Positions 20,501 to 31,637 are shown, numbered from the stretch's first letter. The stretch is 64,000 bases of DNA from Mycoplasmopsis glycophila (GCF_900660605.1 NZ_LR215024.1:372001-436000), one strand, 5' to 3'. The notes: generated by a model not told the origin, from the sequence alone. Program-made: numbers and translations.

Positions 20501-23500
20501 TGAAGGTTCTGCAAAAAACTTAGATGACAAAATGAAAGCTCTTAAAGAGTTAATTGAAAAATCAGAAACTTTAAAAAATAGTAATGATATCAAATATACT
20601 CAAGCTGATGAAGATAAACAAGACGCTTTCAAAAAAGCAATTGTTGATGCTAAAAATGCTTTAAGTTCTTTAGATTCGGAAATTGCTAATGCAGCAAAGG
20701 AATTTAATGCTCTAGATGATGCTAAACAAGCATTAAATGGTGAACAAAATCTTAAAAATGCAAAAGATCAAGCTAAATATTTAGTTGCAAATCTTGAAAA
20801 CTTGAATGAAAAACAAAAAAATGAGCTTGAATTAAAAATTGAAGAAGCAACTTCACAAGATGAAATCGACAGAATAATCAAATCAAAAGAAGATAATGGA
20901 GTTACAACTCTTGAAGGTTCTGCAAAAAACTTAGATGACAAAATGAAAGCTCTTAAAGAGTTAATTGAAAAATCAGAAACTTTAAAAAATAGTAATGATA
21001 TCAAATATACTCAAGCTGATGAAGATAAACAAGACGCTTTCAAAAAAGCAATTGTTGATGCTAAAAATGCTTTAAGTTCTTTAGATTCGGAAATTGCTAA
21101 TGCAGCAAAGGAATTTAATGCTCTAGATGATGCTAAACAAGCATTAAATGGTGAACAAAATCTTAAAAATGCAAAAGATCAAGCTAAATATTTAGTTGCA
21201 AATCTTGAAAACTTGAATGAAAAACAAAAAAATGAGCTTGAATTAAAAATTGAAGAAGCAACTTCACAAGATGAAATCGACAGAATAATCAAATCAAAAG
21301 AAGATAATGGAGTTACAACTCTTGAAGGTTCTGCAAAAAACTTAGATGACAAAATGAAAGCTCTTAAAGAGTTAATTGAAAAATCAGAAACTTTAAAAAA
21401 TAGTAATGATATCAAATATACTCAAGCTGATGAAGATAAACAAGACGCTTTCAAAAAAGCAATTGATGATGCTAAAAATGCTTTAAGTTCTTTAGATTCG
21501 GAAATTGCTAATGCAGCAAAGGAATTTAATGCTCTAGATGATGCTAAACAAGCATTAAATGGTGAACAAAATCTTAAAAATGCAAAAGATCAAGCTAAAT
21601 ATTTAGTTGCAAATCTTGAAAACTTGAATGAAAAACAAAAAGAAGCAATTAATAATTTAATTGATTCAAAAAATTCAATTCATGACGTTAATGAAATCAT
21701 TAGTAAAAGTGAGCAACAAAATGGATCAGTAGTTATTAGCGGTCCAGCTAAAAATCTAGATGATGCAATGAAAGAGTTAAGAGCTCAAATTGATAAATCT
21801 CAACTTGTTAAACTAACTAATAAATATAATAAAGCAGATCAAAATCTTAAAGATGCGTTTGATCAATCATTAAAAGGTGCAACCGCAAAAAGAGATGAAC
21901 AAAACGACAATAACAACAATAATACAATCGATTTTGACAGTGAAATTGATAAAATAAATCTTCTTAAGGGTGAACTTAAAAAAGATACTGCTGTATTAAA
22001 TGGTATGGTTAGTGCTAAAGATGAAATTATTGATAAAATTGCAACAGATAATAATCTTACTATTGCAGAAAAAGTTCAATTAATTAATTTGTTAGACGAA
22101 GCTAAAGATGATGCAAAAATCAAGGAAATTCAAAGTTTCAAAGATCAATTATCTGATAAAACCAAAGAATTAAGAGAACTACAAGAAAAAGCAAAAGAAA
22201 TCAAAAATAGTGACGTCTATAAAAATGCTGATGATGAGAAAAAGATTAATTTAAGTAACCAAATTGATGAAAATAGTGCATTTTTAGATGATACAACTAA
22301 TGATGAAGATTACTACAACAATCACGAAAACGTAAATGATATTTTAAATGAAATTGAGAGATTAAAACAAGAAACTCAAGAAGCAATTGATCAATTAAGT
22401 GCTAGTGCAAAAGCTAATCGAGATCAATCGGAATCAAATGCAATTCTTTCATTAGATGATTTAACTTATCTAAATAATGCTCAAAAATCTAACTTCATTT
22501 ATGAAATTCAAAATGCACCAGTAATTAAAGGTGAGTCAAATTCAATTGAAGAAATTGTTAAACAAGCTAAAGTAGTAAACGGCAAAATGCGTGAATTACA
22601 CGAATATGTAGAAAATATAGTTCAAAAAGGTAATGATTCAGATCCTTATTTAGATAATAATTACATTGAGGCAGATCAAAAATTAAAAGATAACTTCAAA
22701 GAATCTTACGAAAAAGCTCTTTATAACTTAAATAAAGATACTGGAAATAATCTTGCAGCAAGCGAAATTGATGAAGTATTAGTTAAATTAAAACAAGATT
22801 ACGAAGCTCTAAATGGAAATCAAAGACGTACAGAAAAAATTAAAGAACTTCAAGATTTAATTGATAAGGAAGAAGAAGTTCACAATAGTGTAGATTATCA
22901 AAATGGTGAGTCTGAAAAACAAGAAAATTATGACAATGCAATTCAAAACGGTAAAGACATTATTAGAGACTCTGACAAACACAATTTAGATCAAATTCAA
23001 GATGCAATCGATCAAATTAAAGAAGCTAAAAAAGTACTATATGATGCTAATTACAATAAGAAAAAAGAAGATTTAATTAACTTTGTTAAAAATCAAGAAC
23101 ACTTAAGTGATTCAGATAAAGAACAATTAATCGACAAAATCAAAAATACAGAGTTTAAAGATGATAGTCAATTTAACGACGTCAAAAACCAAGTTTCTGA
23201 AGTTGATAAGTTAATTGAAAAATTATTAAATCCTGAAACTAACACTAAATTAAGCGACGCAGAAATTGATCAAATTTTAGACAAAATCAAAGAAGCTGGA
23301 ATTAATAATGAAGATTATGTTAAAGTTGGACAAGCTCTTAAAAATCTTAAACAACTTAAAGATGCATTAGAACAATATCGAAATTCAACTATTTCAGTTC
23401 CAGAATATCCAATTAAAAAATCTCATTTAGAAGATTTGATTAATCAATTAAGTCATTCACAACTAAAAGATCCTAAGATTCAAGCAGCTTATGATAAAGT

Positions 23501-23777
23501 TAAAGAACAACAAGATAAAATCGCAAAAGTGGGTAAAATAGAAATTAATCTTGTTGATGCAATCATGAAAAAAGATAAGCAAATGTTTGATCAAAACATG
23601 AATAAATTAAAATTAGTTGATCCACAAAAATACGCTGAATTCACTAAAGAATTAGATGAAATTAATTACTTTGAATTAGTTATAAAAGATTACAATGCAT
23701 TAGTTGATGAAGAAATTGAAAAACTTGCTAACTTAACTCAAAAAGATGCTTCAAATGTTATTTTCAATGCTGCATAA
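17577..23777 (+). CDS. Giant GA/FIVAR-repeat surface protein, C-terminal anchor cut off by TAA
   Basis: The 2066-aa product begins MKKMKIVLGSFGIITIASPTL, a cleavable signal peptide. Residues ~30-550 form a Trp-rich beta domain, and the rest is helical. The helical part contains GA-like units (LNEKQKNELELKIEEATSQDEIDRI) alternating with FIVAR-like units (AKNLDDKMKALKELI...YTQADEDKQDAFKKAI), as in Ebh-type adhesins that bind host proteins. Four units are near-identical (19986-21629). A TAA at 23775-23777 ends the protein. In the same frame the sequence continues to 23912 with NHYEAIKGFKIKDKLSVWW, then YILLALWGVLTIPFVYLIA and KNKKSK: a classic membrane anchor with TGA-Trp codons. The encoded form should therefore be secreted rather than anchored. 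Many TGA-Trp codons lie in the N-terminal third. A strong terminator follows. Confidence 0.85.
19986..21629 (+). repeat. Four tandem 411-bp repeats (137 aa each)
   Basis: Units begin at 19986, 20397, 20808 and 21219 and are identical over almost their whole length. One visible difference is KAIDDAK in units 1 and 4 versus KAIVDAK in units 2 and 3. The period is an exact multiple of three, so copy number can change without breaking the frame. Each unit carries one GA-like and one FIVAR-like segment. Confidence 0.95.
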
Positions 23778-23912
23778 AATCACTATGAAGCAATCAAAGG
23801 ATTTAAGATTAAAGATAAATTAAGTGTATGATGATACATTTTATTAGCTCTTTGAGGTGTGCTTACTATTCCGTTTGTTTACCTTATTGCTAAAAACAAA
23901 AAATCAAAATAA
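23778..23912 (+). pseudogene. Detached C-terminal transmembrane anchor of the GA/FIVAR protein
   Basis: This is the in-frame continuation after TAA 23775-23777. It encodes 44 residues: a basic stretch, two Trp (both TGA), a ~19-residue hydrophobic helix and the tail AKNKKSK before TAA 23910-23912. It has no start codon or ribosome site of its own, so it is the severed end of the upstream gene. Confidence 0.8.
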
Positions 23913-23954
23913 ACCAAATTAATTAAACACAGAAACAAAACTTCTATGTTTTTT

Positions 23955-23983
23955 CCCGCATTTCCCACTTGCGGGATTTTTTT
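23955..23983 (+). terminator. Intrinsic terminator of the surface-protein gene
   Basis: CCCGCA (23955-23960) pairs with TGCGGG (23970-23975), unusually GC-rich for this genome, and is followed by a seven-T run. Confidence 0.88.
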
Positions 23984-23998
23984 ATACTTTTTTTAATG

Positions 23999-24574
23999 TA
24001 CATATTTATTTATAAATATGTAAAAAACTAGTATCGTACTAGAAAAAATGTGGTTTCATTAAACAATGATGAAAAAAGAAAACTCAAAAAGAACTTGAAT
24101 TGTTTGTGTTTCGAAACAGTCTTCTGAAAAATATATACAAATCAGTTATAGAAAGAAAAAAGAAAGGGATGCGAAACAAGATTGGGTATTGGATATAAGC
24201 ATGATTATCTAAAATATCAAAAAAATCCAATTGAAAACATTAAAAAAATTATTAAAGATATTCCGCTAGCAACAAAAAAAAGAAAAAATTATAGAAATAA
24301 TTAACGAAAAAGTAAAAAACAACCAAAAAAATCTATATGAACTTTATGAAAGATATAAAGGATTAGATGTTCTTTCTGCGTTAATTGATTATTTTGACAT
24401 TTTTAAAGATTGTAAGAAAACAAAATCGATTAGTTTAAATGAAGTTGTCAAACAGCAAATTTACCAAAGAATAAAAGATCTTTTAAGTATTTTCGGAACT
24501 TATAGTATTTTAAAAAAGCAAGAAGTAAACTAGGACAGCAAATATGGTTGTGTCCATATTTGCTGTCCTAGTTT
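23999..24574 (+). mobile_element. IS1634-like insertion sequence remnant
   Basis: A transposase N-terminus is readable in three frames: from ATG 24066 KKENSKRTWIVCVSKQSSEKYIQISYRKKKERDAKQDW, then GIGYKHDYLKYQKNPIENIKKIIKDIPLATKK, then EKIIEIINEKVKNNQKNLYELYERYKGLDVLSALIDYFDIF to a stop at 24531-24533. This looks like the start of an IS1634/IS4-family transposase; the catalytic core is absent. A G3 run and an A8 run mark the frame breaks. The left edge carries palindromes TACATATTTAT (23999) and CTAGTA-TCG-TACTAG (24028-24042). The right edge is a 21-bp perfect stem (24527-24547/24554-24574). No other gene is present in this stretch. Confidence 0.6.
24527..24574. terminator. 21-bp perfect stem-loop at the IS remnant's right edge
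   Basis: AAACTAGGACAGCAAATATGG pairs perfectly with its complement across a six-base loop (TTGTGT), and TTT ends the 3' arm. It begins inside the last codons of the transposase remnant. It could act as a transcript terminator or as a folded end of the element. From 24575 to 24868 I see only AT-rich spacer plus a minus-strand micro-ORF from ATG 24631 (MLNKFKLFQNLNITTK...; 33 codons, with AAAGGAAAGGA upstream) that ends within this hairpin. Confidence 0.5.
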
Positions 24575-24868
24575 AACTTGTGATTTTGTTGTGATATTTA
24601 AATTTTGAAATAATTTAAATTTATTTAACATATTTGTCCTTTCCTTTTTGAGATAGTTAACATTCAACTAACATAAAAAATTATGTAACGGTCAAAATTA
24701 ATTTCGAAAAGATTTTTAAAATTTTTCTATCTTTGAATATTTTGTTTAAAATAATTATCATATTCATAAATTCAATTGGAAAGTTGGATTTAATAAAATA
24801 TAAGATTGAAACTAAAAAAGTTTATAATTTTATTATTAGTTTTTAAATCTCTTTAGAAAGGAGATGTT

Positions 24869-26560
24869 TTGAAATTTTCTGAAAAAATTGCTAGAAAATT
24901 TAAACAAAGTAAATTTAAAATAGCCTTAGATAAATTTTGGTATTGAAAAAGCAATATTTCAAAATTAAAATATCTCTTATTTGTTTATTTTGTCATAATT
25001 TTAATTTCGAGTTTATTACTTTTTTCACCTTGAACTCAAAATTTAAGTCCTGAAAACGAAAAAATTAGTTATTTAGATGCTGTTTTTACAACTGCTAGTG
25101 CATTTAGTGATACTGGTTTAGTTGTCAAAAATACTTTTAGTCACTGAAATATTTTTGGTCAAGGAATTATCACAATTTTAATTTTATTTGGTGGAATTGG
25201 TTTTTTTGCTCTCAAATTCTTTGTTATCACTTATATTTTTAGACGGAGATCATCTTCGCTTGGAGATATGATGTTAATTCAAACAGAGCGGGGAAGTACC
25301 GAAGAGAGAAAAACTTCTCGTTTAATTATTTCGTCAGTGAAGTTTTTATTTATCACAATCTTTATTTTTTCTATCATCTTAAGTCTTTACTTTTATTTTA
25401 CAGACATTAAGACGACAAGTTCGATTTTAAATAGTTTAAATAATGAGTATATTAATCCAAAAGGAAATTGAGGATTAGCTATTCGTTTTGGTATTTTCCA
25501 TACAATTTCTGCAATTAATAATGCAGGATTTGACATTATTTCTGGAAAATCTTTAAGTCCTTACTATAAAGATTACTTTTTACAGTTTTGTTTTATAGTT
25601 TTATTAATTATAGGCGGAATAGGATATCCTGTAATTTATGATTTAAGATGCTTTATCTTACATAAAATGAGAAGAAAATCAAGAAGGTATCGTTTTACTT
25701 TATTTACTAAAGTTTCACTCATTATGTATTTAATTGTTTTTTTAGTTGGTTTTATTTCAACAAGTTTATTTGAGCTTTTAAGCCAAGATCCAAATTCTTT
25801 TTGAAATCGAATTGATGTTTCACAAGCTAATGAACCAATTAAAGTTTCTTATAATAATTATTTAGAAGCATTAAAAACAAACACATTAAGTGAATCATTA
25901 AAAAAATTTCCGGAATTAAAAAATTATTATTATTACGGAAATAGTTTTAACAAAATTTTCGCTATCTTCTTCACTTCACTTTCAACTAGAAGTGCTGGCT
26001 TTGCTACTTTTGATTTAGCTGATTTAACAAAACCAAGTATTACTATTTATACTATTATGATGGTTATTGGTGCAGCACCTGCAAGTACGGGTGGAGGTAT
26101 TCGAACCACAACTTTTGCACTCTTTGTCATGTCGATTTTTTCTATTTTAGCAGGATGACCAAGAGTCAGAATGTTTAAAAGAGCAATCAACAAAGATACT
26201 GTTTCAATGTCGTCGCATGTTATTGGTATAGCACTTGTAATTCTTTCTTTAGCTACTCTAATTTGCGCGACAACTCTTTTATCTCACAACCTGGAATGAG
26301 TTAAGGAGCTTAATAACGGGAATTTAGATGTTAAAAAATTCGGAATGGGTTCGGTGCTTTTTGAAGTTGCTAGTGCTTTCGGAACAACAGGTCTATCAAC
26401 TGGGATTACACAATATCTCAATGCAACTGCTAAAATCACTTTAATTGTTGTTATGTTTGTTGGGCAATTTGGTATTTCTTCGACACTACTTGTTTGAAAA
26501 AGAAAGAAAAATAATTCACGTAAATTCGAATATGTTGATGGTGACATCGCAATTGGTTAG
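24869..26560 (+). CDS. ktrB: Ktr/Trk potassium channel-like membrane subunit
   Basis: The 563-aa integral membrane protein has the four-fold TrkH/KtrB selectivity-filter pattern: FTTASAFSDTGL, HTISAINNAGFDI, TSLSTRSAGFATFDL and VASAFGTTGLSTGIT. The second Gly-rich half includes APASTGGGIRTTTFAL. It imports K+ (often Na+-coupled) and is gated by the KtrA ring. The frame opens at TTG 24869 (M-K-F-S-E-K-I) five bases after AGAAAGGAGA; the nearby ATG at 24864 is in the wrong frame. Six or more TGA-Trp codons are read through. An extra-long extracytoplasmic loop (SQDPNSFWNRIDVSQANEP...) separates the second and third pore regions. ktrA follows nine bases later. Confidence 0.93.
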
Positions 26561-26569
26561 GAGTTTTTT

Positions 26570-27256
26570 ATGAAAGTTAAATATAAAAATGATATCGCAG
26601 TTATAGGAACAGGAAGATTTGGTTCTGCTGTAATTGATCAACTTATTAAATTAGGTAAAAATATTTTAATAGTAGACAAAAGCGAAGAAGAAGCAAAAGT
26701 TTATTCTGATGAAGTTCAAAGAGTTGTTATTGCAGATGCTGCTGATATGAGAGCACTTAAAGGAATTAGAATTGATCAAATGGAAACAGTTGTTGTAGCT
26801 GTATCTGACAACATCGAAATTGTAGCTGCACTTTTAGAACTTAATGTTAAAAACATTATTGCTCGCGCAAAAAGCGAAAGACATGCTAGAGTTTTAAAAC
26901 AAATTGGTGTTAGTGTAATTATTCGGCCAGAACATGAAGCAGGAACTAGAGCTGCCTTGATAGCTGCAAACAATGATTTTATTAATTATTCTGAAAATCT
27001 TTTTGAATTTGAATCTAATTTTGTTATTGGAACCACAACTTTAAAAAATCACGAACTAATTGATAAACCAATTCGTGATCTTAAATTACCAGAAAGAGGA
27101 ATCAACATTGTTTTAATTAAACGTGATGGAACCCCTCATATGGCGACAGCTTCAGGACAACTTAAATTTAATGATAGTTTAACAATAATAGGAAATGTTT
27201 CGGATGTTCAAGCTGCTTTAAAATGATTTAATGAAGAAAACGAACAAGAACAGTAA
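26570..27256 (+). CDS. ktrA: Ktr potassium uptake regulatory (RCK) subunit
   Basis: The 228-aa protein has an N-terminal RCK Rossmann domain: IAVIGTGRFGSAVIDQLIKLGKNILIVDKSEEEAK (GxGxxG with the ribose-binding Asp), ADAADMRAL and IIARAKSERHARVLKQIGVSVIIRPEHEAG. A C-terminal TrkA-C domain follows (LKLPERGINIVLIKRDG...FNDSLTIIGN). Octameric KtrA binds ATP/ADP or NAD(H) and gates KtrB. A TGA at 27224 is Trp, so the end is WFNEENEQEQ. It is co-transcribed with ktrB and has a terminator just after. Confidence 0.95.
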
Positions 27257-27265
27257 AAATGAAAA

Positions 27266-27310
27266 AAAGTAATTGTTTTTTCACATATGGTGGAAAACAA
27301 TTATTTTTTT
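27266..27310 (+). terminator. Intrinsic terminator after ktrA
   Basis: AATTGTTTT pairs with AAAACAATT (27294-27302) and a long T-run follows, upstream of the mraZ promoter. Confidence 0.8.
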
Positions 27311-27342
27311 ATTTTTTTTATTTAATTAACTTATTAATTATG

Positions 27343-27375
27343 TACAATAATGGTGGATAGTGGGAGGAAGTGGTA
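27343..27375 (+). promoter_or_regulatory. mraZ promoter -10 and MraZ-box-like direct repeats
   Basis: TACAAT (27343-27348) is a likely -10. Three TGG-started units follow with an exact 10-bp period at 27351, 27361 and 27371 (TGGTGGATAG, TGGGAGGAAG, TGGTAATG). MraZ of E. coli and of Mycoplasma is known to bind TGGG/GTG direct repeats with this spacing upstream of its own gene. The middle unit also contains the ribosome site, so binding could block translation as well. Confidence 0.6.
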
Positions 27376-27801
27376 ATGTATGGACAACAAGTTCGTAATA
27401 TTGACGATAAGTCAAGAGTAGTTCTTCCTTCAAATTTTAGGGACTTATTAGGTTCGAAGTTTTATATTACGATGGGTTTTGACGGAAACGCAGAATTAAG
27501 ATCGGAAGAAAACTTCAAAAAATACGTATCCATGCTAGAAGATAAGAGTTATTTCGATAGAAAGGTCAGAATTCTTACCCGGACTATTTTGGGTAACGCT
27601 GTCGAAGTTGCGCTGGATAATCAAAACAGAATGAGTTTACCGAAAAATATTATCGAAAAGCTATCCATTACAAAAGAAGTAGTTTTTGTAGGAGCAGGTT
27701 CAATTATTGAACTTTGATCTAAAGAAAGCTTTGAAGAATTCGAAAATCAGTTTAGCCCAGATGATATTGCAAATATAGCACAGGAGATTTCAAAACAATA
27801 A
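27376..27801 (+). CDS. mraZ: Transcriptional regulator MraZ
   Basis: The 141-aa protein carries two SpoVT/AbrB-like halves: QQVRNIDDKSRVVLPSNFRDLLG at the N-terminus and ILGNAVEVALDNQNRMSLPKNIIEKLSI in the second half (each with the D-x-(K/Q)-x-R-(V/M)-x-(L/I)-P signature). MraZ controls the division (dcw) cluster. ATG 27376 is chosen because GGGAGG lies eight bases upstream; an in-frame GTG at 27370 is less well placed. TGA 27715 is Trp. The stop overlaps the rsmH start by one base. Confidence 0.94.
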
Positions 27802-28709
27802 TGGAACAATCAAAATTACATTATTCCGTATTATTAAATGAAACTATTGATGCTCTCGATATTAAACCTGATGGAATCTATGTTGATTTAACATTAGGTA
27901 TGGGAGGACATTCTTCGGCAATTCTGAAACATCTTAAAAATGGTAAATTATATGCTTTTGACAAGGATGATTTTGCACTAGAAAAGTCAGACATTCGACT
28001 CAGAAATATAGGTTCTAATTATCAATTAATTAAAAGTGATTTCAAGGATATAAAATCGAAATTAAGTGAATTAGGAATTTACCAAGTTGACGGAATTATT
28101 GCTGATTTAGGAATTTCTTCACCTCAAGTAGATCAAGCAGATCGCGGTTTTAGTTATAATAAAGACGCTTTTTTAGACATGCGTATGGATCGCAGTCAAG
28201 AATTAACGGCTTATAAGGTTGTTAATGAATATAGTGAACAAGAATTGTCAGATATTTTATGAAAATATGCTGATGTAAAACTTAATAAAAGAGTTGCGAA
28301 AGCAATCGTGGAAAATCGTCCAATTCAAAACACTATGGAATTGGTTGAGATTATCAAATCTGTCTATCCCGCAGCTTTATTAAGTAAAAAAAACCCTGCT
28401 AAAGCTGTTTTTCAAGCCTTACGGATTGAGGTTAATAATGAACTCGCTTCACTTGAAATAATGATGGAAGATGCTCTGGCTTTATTAAAGCCAAAAGGAG
28501 TTCTTGCAATCATAACTTTCCATTCAATCGAAGATAAAATTGTTAAAAATTTTTTCAAAGAAAAAACGAGCAATTTAATGCCAAGTAAAATGCCAATAAT
28601 GGAAATTAAGCGATATATCGCTAAACAAATCAAACCTTCTAAACAGGAACTAGAAGAAAATAAGCGCTCTCGAAGTGCTAAATTAAGGGTGATTCAAAAA
28701 GTTGATTAG
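27801..28709 (+). CDS. rsmH: 16S rRNA m4C1402 methyltransferase
   Basis: The 302-aa protein has the RsmH/MraW signature HYSVLLNETIDALDIKPDGIYVDLTLGMGGHSSAIL (AdoMet site), the GIIADLGISSPQVDQADRGFSY motif, and a C-terminal IITFHSIEDKIVKNFFK. It N4-methylates C1402 of 16S rRNA. One in-frame TGA (28260) is Trp. It is translationally coupled to mraZ and followed 12 bases later by the ftsA-like gene. Confidence 0.96.
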
Positions 28710-28721
28710 AAAGGAAAAGAT

Positions 28722-29954
28722 ATGAAACATTTTTTAAATTTTCATTTAATCAACTCTAAAAAAGTCAAAATCACACTTATTAAACATGAACTTAATAAAT
28801 ATTATAATGGCGGATTAAATTTTCTTGTAAAACTCAATTCCGGTAAAGAACAAGAAAATGCCATTCATAAAATTCAAAATTTTTTACTTGTAAATAAAAA
28901 AGAACAAGAAAATTTTGATTTACAAATTAATGTACTTTTCGAAGATTCAATTTTCAAATCTTTGAAAACACAAAATATTGTTTTAAATCTAAAAAAAGCT
29001 GATTTTCATGAAGAAAGTTTCAGGACATCACTTTTACCGAATTTCTTTGAAATTGAATTTCAAAAGAAAATAGTTCAAACAATTGACCGTAATTATGAAT
29101 TTTTACACCATCCATATATGGTCACAATCAAAAAAGATAATGTTATAAAAATTTATCGTGACATTCCTACAAATAAAGAATTTGATAGTATTTTGCAACA
29201 TTATTTTATATATACATTCTCAAAGGATGAACCAGTCCTTAAGAATATCAATCAATTCATAGAGTTATTAAACTTAAAAGCAAAAGTAAATTATTTATTT
29301 AAATCTCAGTTGCTTGCAAGTTATTTGACAAACACTAAAAAACCAATTTTAGTTGTTAATATTGACAAAAATTACATTACTCTTAATGTGACAAGACTTG
29401 GTAAAGTTGTTGATTACCAAAGACTTGAAGTGGGTACTTCGAGTTTTATCAAAGCTTTTCTAAATTCTTTCAATAAATTAAGTAAAGATGAAATTTTAAG
29501 TCGTTTAACTTATATACACCAAACAAGCGAAAAAGATTTAGCTGATGATTTACATCTTAAGCAACTCAAAAATGGATTGGATAAATTGCTATCTTTCTTA
29601 CATTATGAAATTAATCGTAGAATTAATGAATTTAATTCGAAACATAATGCTAAAATTATTACTGAAATTGCCTTTACTGGTGAACTGGCTTGATTGGTAA
29701 ATAGTTTAATGGATTATTTTGAAATCAAATCACCGCAATTCAATGTTAGTTCAATTGAAAGTAAGAATGATTTATTTATTCAATCTGAATACAATGACAA
29801 AATTATCAACCAATTAGTTTATTATGGCGATAAACTAATGGTTGATAATGATCAAGTCCAAACACAAACTAGTGAAATTGAAATTGGAAAAGCCAGTCCA
29901 AAATCATTTTTACATAAATTAAAGGAATTTTTAACATTACAAAAAGGAGAATAA
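28722..29954 (+). CDS. Divergent FtsA-like division protein
   Basis: The 410-aa protein lies exactly where ftsA sits, between rsmH and ftsZ. Sequence similarity to FtsA is faint: an actin-like ATPase pattern may be present in KKPILVVNIDKNYITLNVTRLGKVVDYQRLEVGTSSF (phosphate-2-like segment) and TEIAFTGELAWLVNSL (adenosine-like segment, with a TGA-Trp). I see no clear C-terminal amphipathic membrane helix; the tail HKLKEFLTLQKGE is a weak candidate. FtsA would tether FtsZ to the membrane. The call rests mainly on position and two weak motifs. Confidence 0.6.
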
Positions 29955-29955
29955 A

Positions 29956-31386
29956 ATGGACTGAATCTTTAACGATGAAATAGTTAATAAAGAAAAAGAA
30001 ACAGAAGCACTTGTTAATAAAAATACTGCCAATATCTCATTAAAAGTTATAGGTGTAGGAGGTGGAGGTAACAACGCTGTTAAGATGATGCTTTCGGATC
30101 GTTTCACCAATGTTGATTTTATTATAGCTAATACAGACGCTCAAGCATTAGCAACCAACGAATGTCCTCATAAAATTCCTTTAGGTAAAGAAGGACGTGG
30201 TCTTGGAGCCGGAAGTGATCCTTCTGTTGGAGCAACAGCTGCAAAAGAAAGTTCTGAAAAAATCCAAGAAGCCCTTAAAGGCGCTGACGTGGTGGTTATT
30301 GCCGCAGGGTTTGGTGGAGGAACCGGAACTGGTGCAGCCCCTGTTGTTGCTGAAATTGCAAAAAACAACGGAGCTTTAACAATTGGGATTGTAACTACAC
30401 CATTCTTATACGAAGGTAACAAGAGAAAAAAAGTTGCTAAAGAAGGAATTGAACAACTTAAAAAATATGTTGATTCATACATTATTCTTTCAAACGATAA
30501 ATTAGCTGATAGCTTTGGTGATTTACCAATTGAAGACACATTTAAACTTTCAAACGTATCACTTAAAAATATTATCTTATCAATCCACGATATACTTTAT
30601 CGTATTGGAACAATTAATATCGACTATGCTGATGTTAGAAAAATCTTATCTAATGCTGGACTTACTGTGGTAGGTATAGGACAAGCAACAGGTAAAGATC
30701 GTGCCGTGAAAGCTGTTGATAAAGCGTTTGAACAAAACCTATACGAAAACAATATCAAAACTGCAAGCAAGATTTTAGTTAACATTCAATATGACAAAAA
30801 TTCATCAATTAACGAAATCAGAAAAGCAGTTAATAGAGTACATGAATTATTAGGTGAGAACCAAGAAAGTGATGAATACGAATGCATCATTGGACAAGAA
30901 ATGGTTCAAACCAAAGACAATTCAGAAATCTTCAAAGTTTCTATTATCGCTGGTGGAGCAGATATTAATTCTGTTGCTACAGTTTACCAAACTGAAGGTC
31001 CAGCTGATTTAGTACTAGACAATGACGTTATTACTAAAGAGGTTCTTATGAATGAAGAAGATCTTGTAGCTGATAATGATTTTGTCAGTAGTAACCAAGT
31101 AAGAGAAAATACAGTCGTAGAAGAAGTATTTGCGGAACAACCGGAAGTTGAAGAAAAACCACAAGTACAACCTGCATCTATTGCTTATAACTACAATACA
31201 GAATCAGAAACAGTTGTCAAATCTGAACCAATCAGAGAATACGCTGAACGTAAAAACGAACACATTTCAACTATTGAAATCAGTTCTATTTTTGACATTA
31301 AAGCCGATGATGACAAAGGCTACTCACGTTTATATGAAATAGAACCCGAAGACGATGATGATGACAACGAAACTACTCCGTGATAA
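29956..31386 (+). CDS. ftsZ: Cell division GTPase FtsZ
   Basis: The 476-aa tubulin homologue shows KVIGVGGGGNNAVKMM, NTDAQAL, the tubulin signature GFGGGTGTGAAPVVAEIA and TTPFLYEGNKRKKVAKEG. It polymerises with GTP to form the division ring. The first residues MDWIFND include a TGA-Trp. The end is also TGA-Trp followed by TAA (31384-31386). The C-terminal tail (residues ~340-476) is long, acidic and ends in a run of five Asp (EPEDDDDDNETTPW), rather than the usual conserved ZipA/FtsA-binding peptide. A ribosome site AAAAGGAGA is present. Confidence 0.96.
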
Positions 31387-31467
31387 TTCGATGTTGCGAA
31401 GAAGAATTACAGAGTTTTCGTTAGAACTTCAAAGTCAGGTTCTAATTCTAAAACGTTAAGTAAAACA

Positions 31468-31497
31468 CAAAATTCTAGGGGTTCCTAGAATTTTTTA
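31468..31497 (+). terminator. Intrinsic terminator after ftsZ
   Basis: AAATTCTAGG pairs with CCTAGAATTT (31484-31493), followed by T residues. It ends the mraZ-rsmH-ftsA-ftsZ unit. Confidence 0.85.
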
Positions 31498-31637
31498 TTG
31501 CTTTTGATGTGGAATTTTTACCATAAAAAAAGTGATAAGCTCTTAAAGCAAAATAATAATTTTTAAATTTAATATAAAATTTATTTTAACTTAAACAAAG
31601 TTTATAAAATAAGAAAGCTACACAAAGGGAGAAGTTT

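Noticed and set aside
19967-21415. Four identical 70-78-codon minus-strand ORFs at 411-base intervals
   Set aside because: They are antisense shadows of the tandem repeats in the plus-strand surface-protein gene, with no ribosome sites.
24533-24631. 33-codon minus-strand micro-ORF with AAAGGAAAGGA upstream as a real gene
   Set aside because: It ends inside the 21-bp hairpin and shows no domain; more likely residue of the IS region. Noted only within the hairpin entry.
30168-30539. 123-codon minus-strand ORF
   Set aside because: It is antisense to the highly conserved FtsZ GTPase core.
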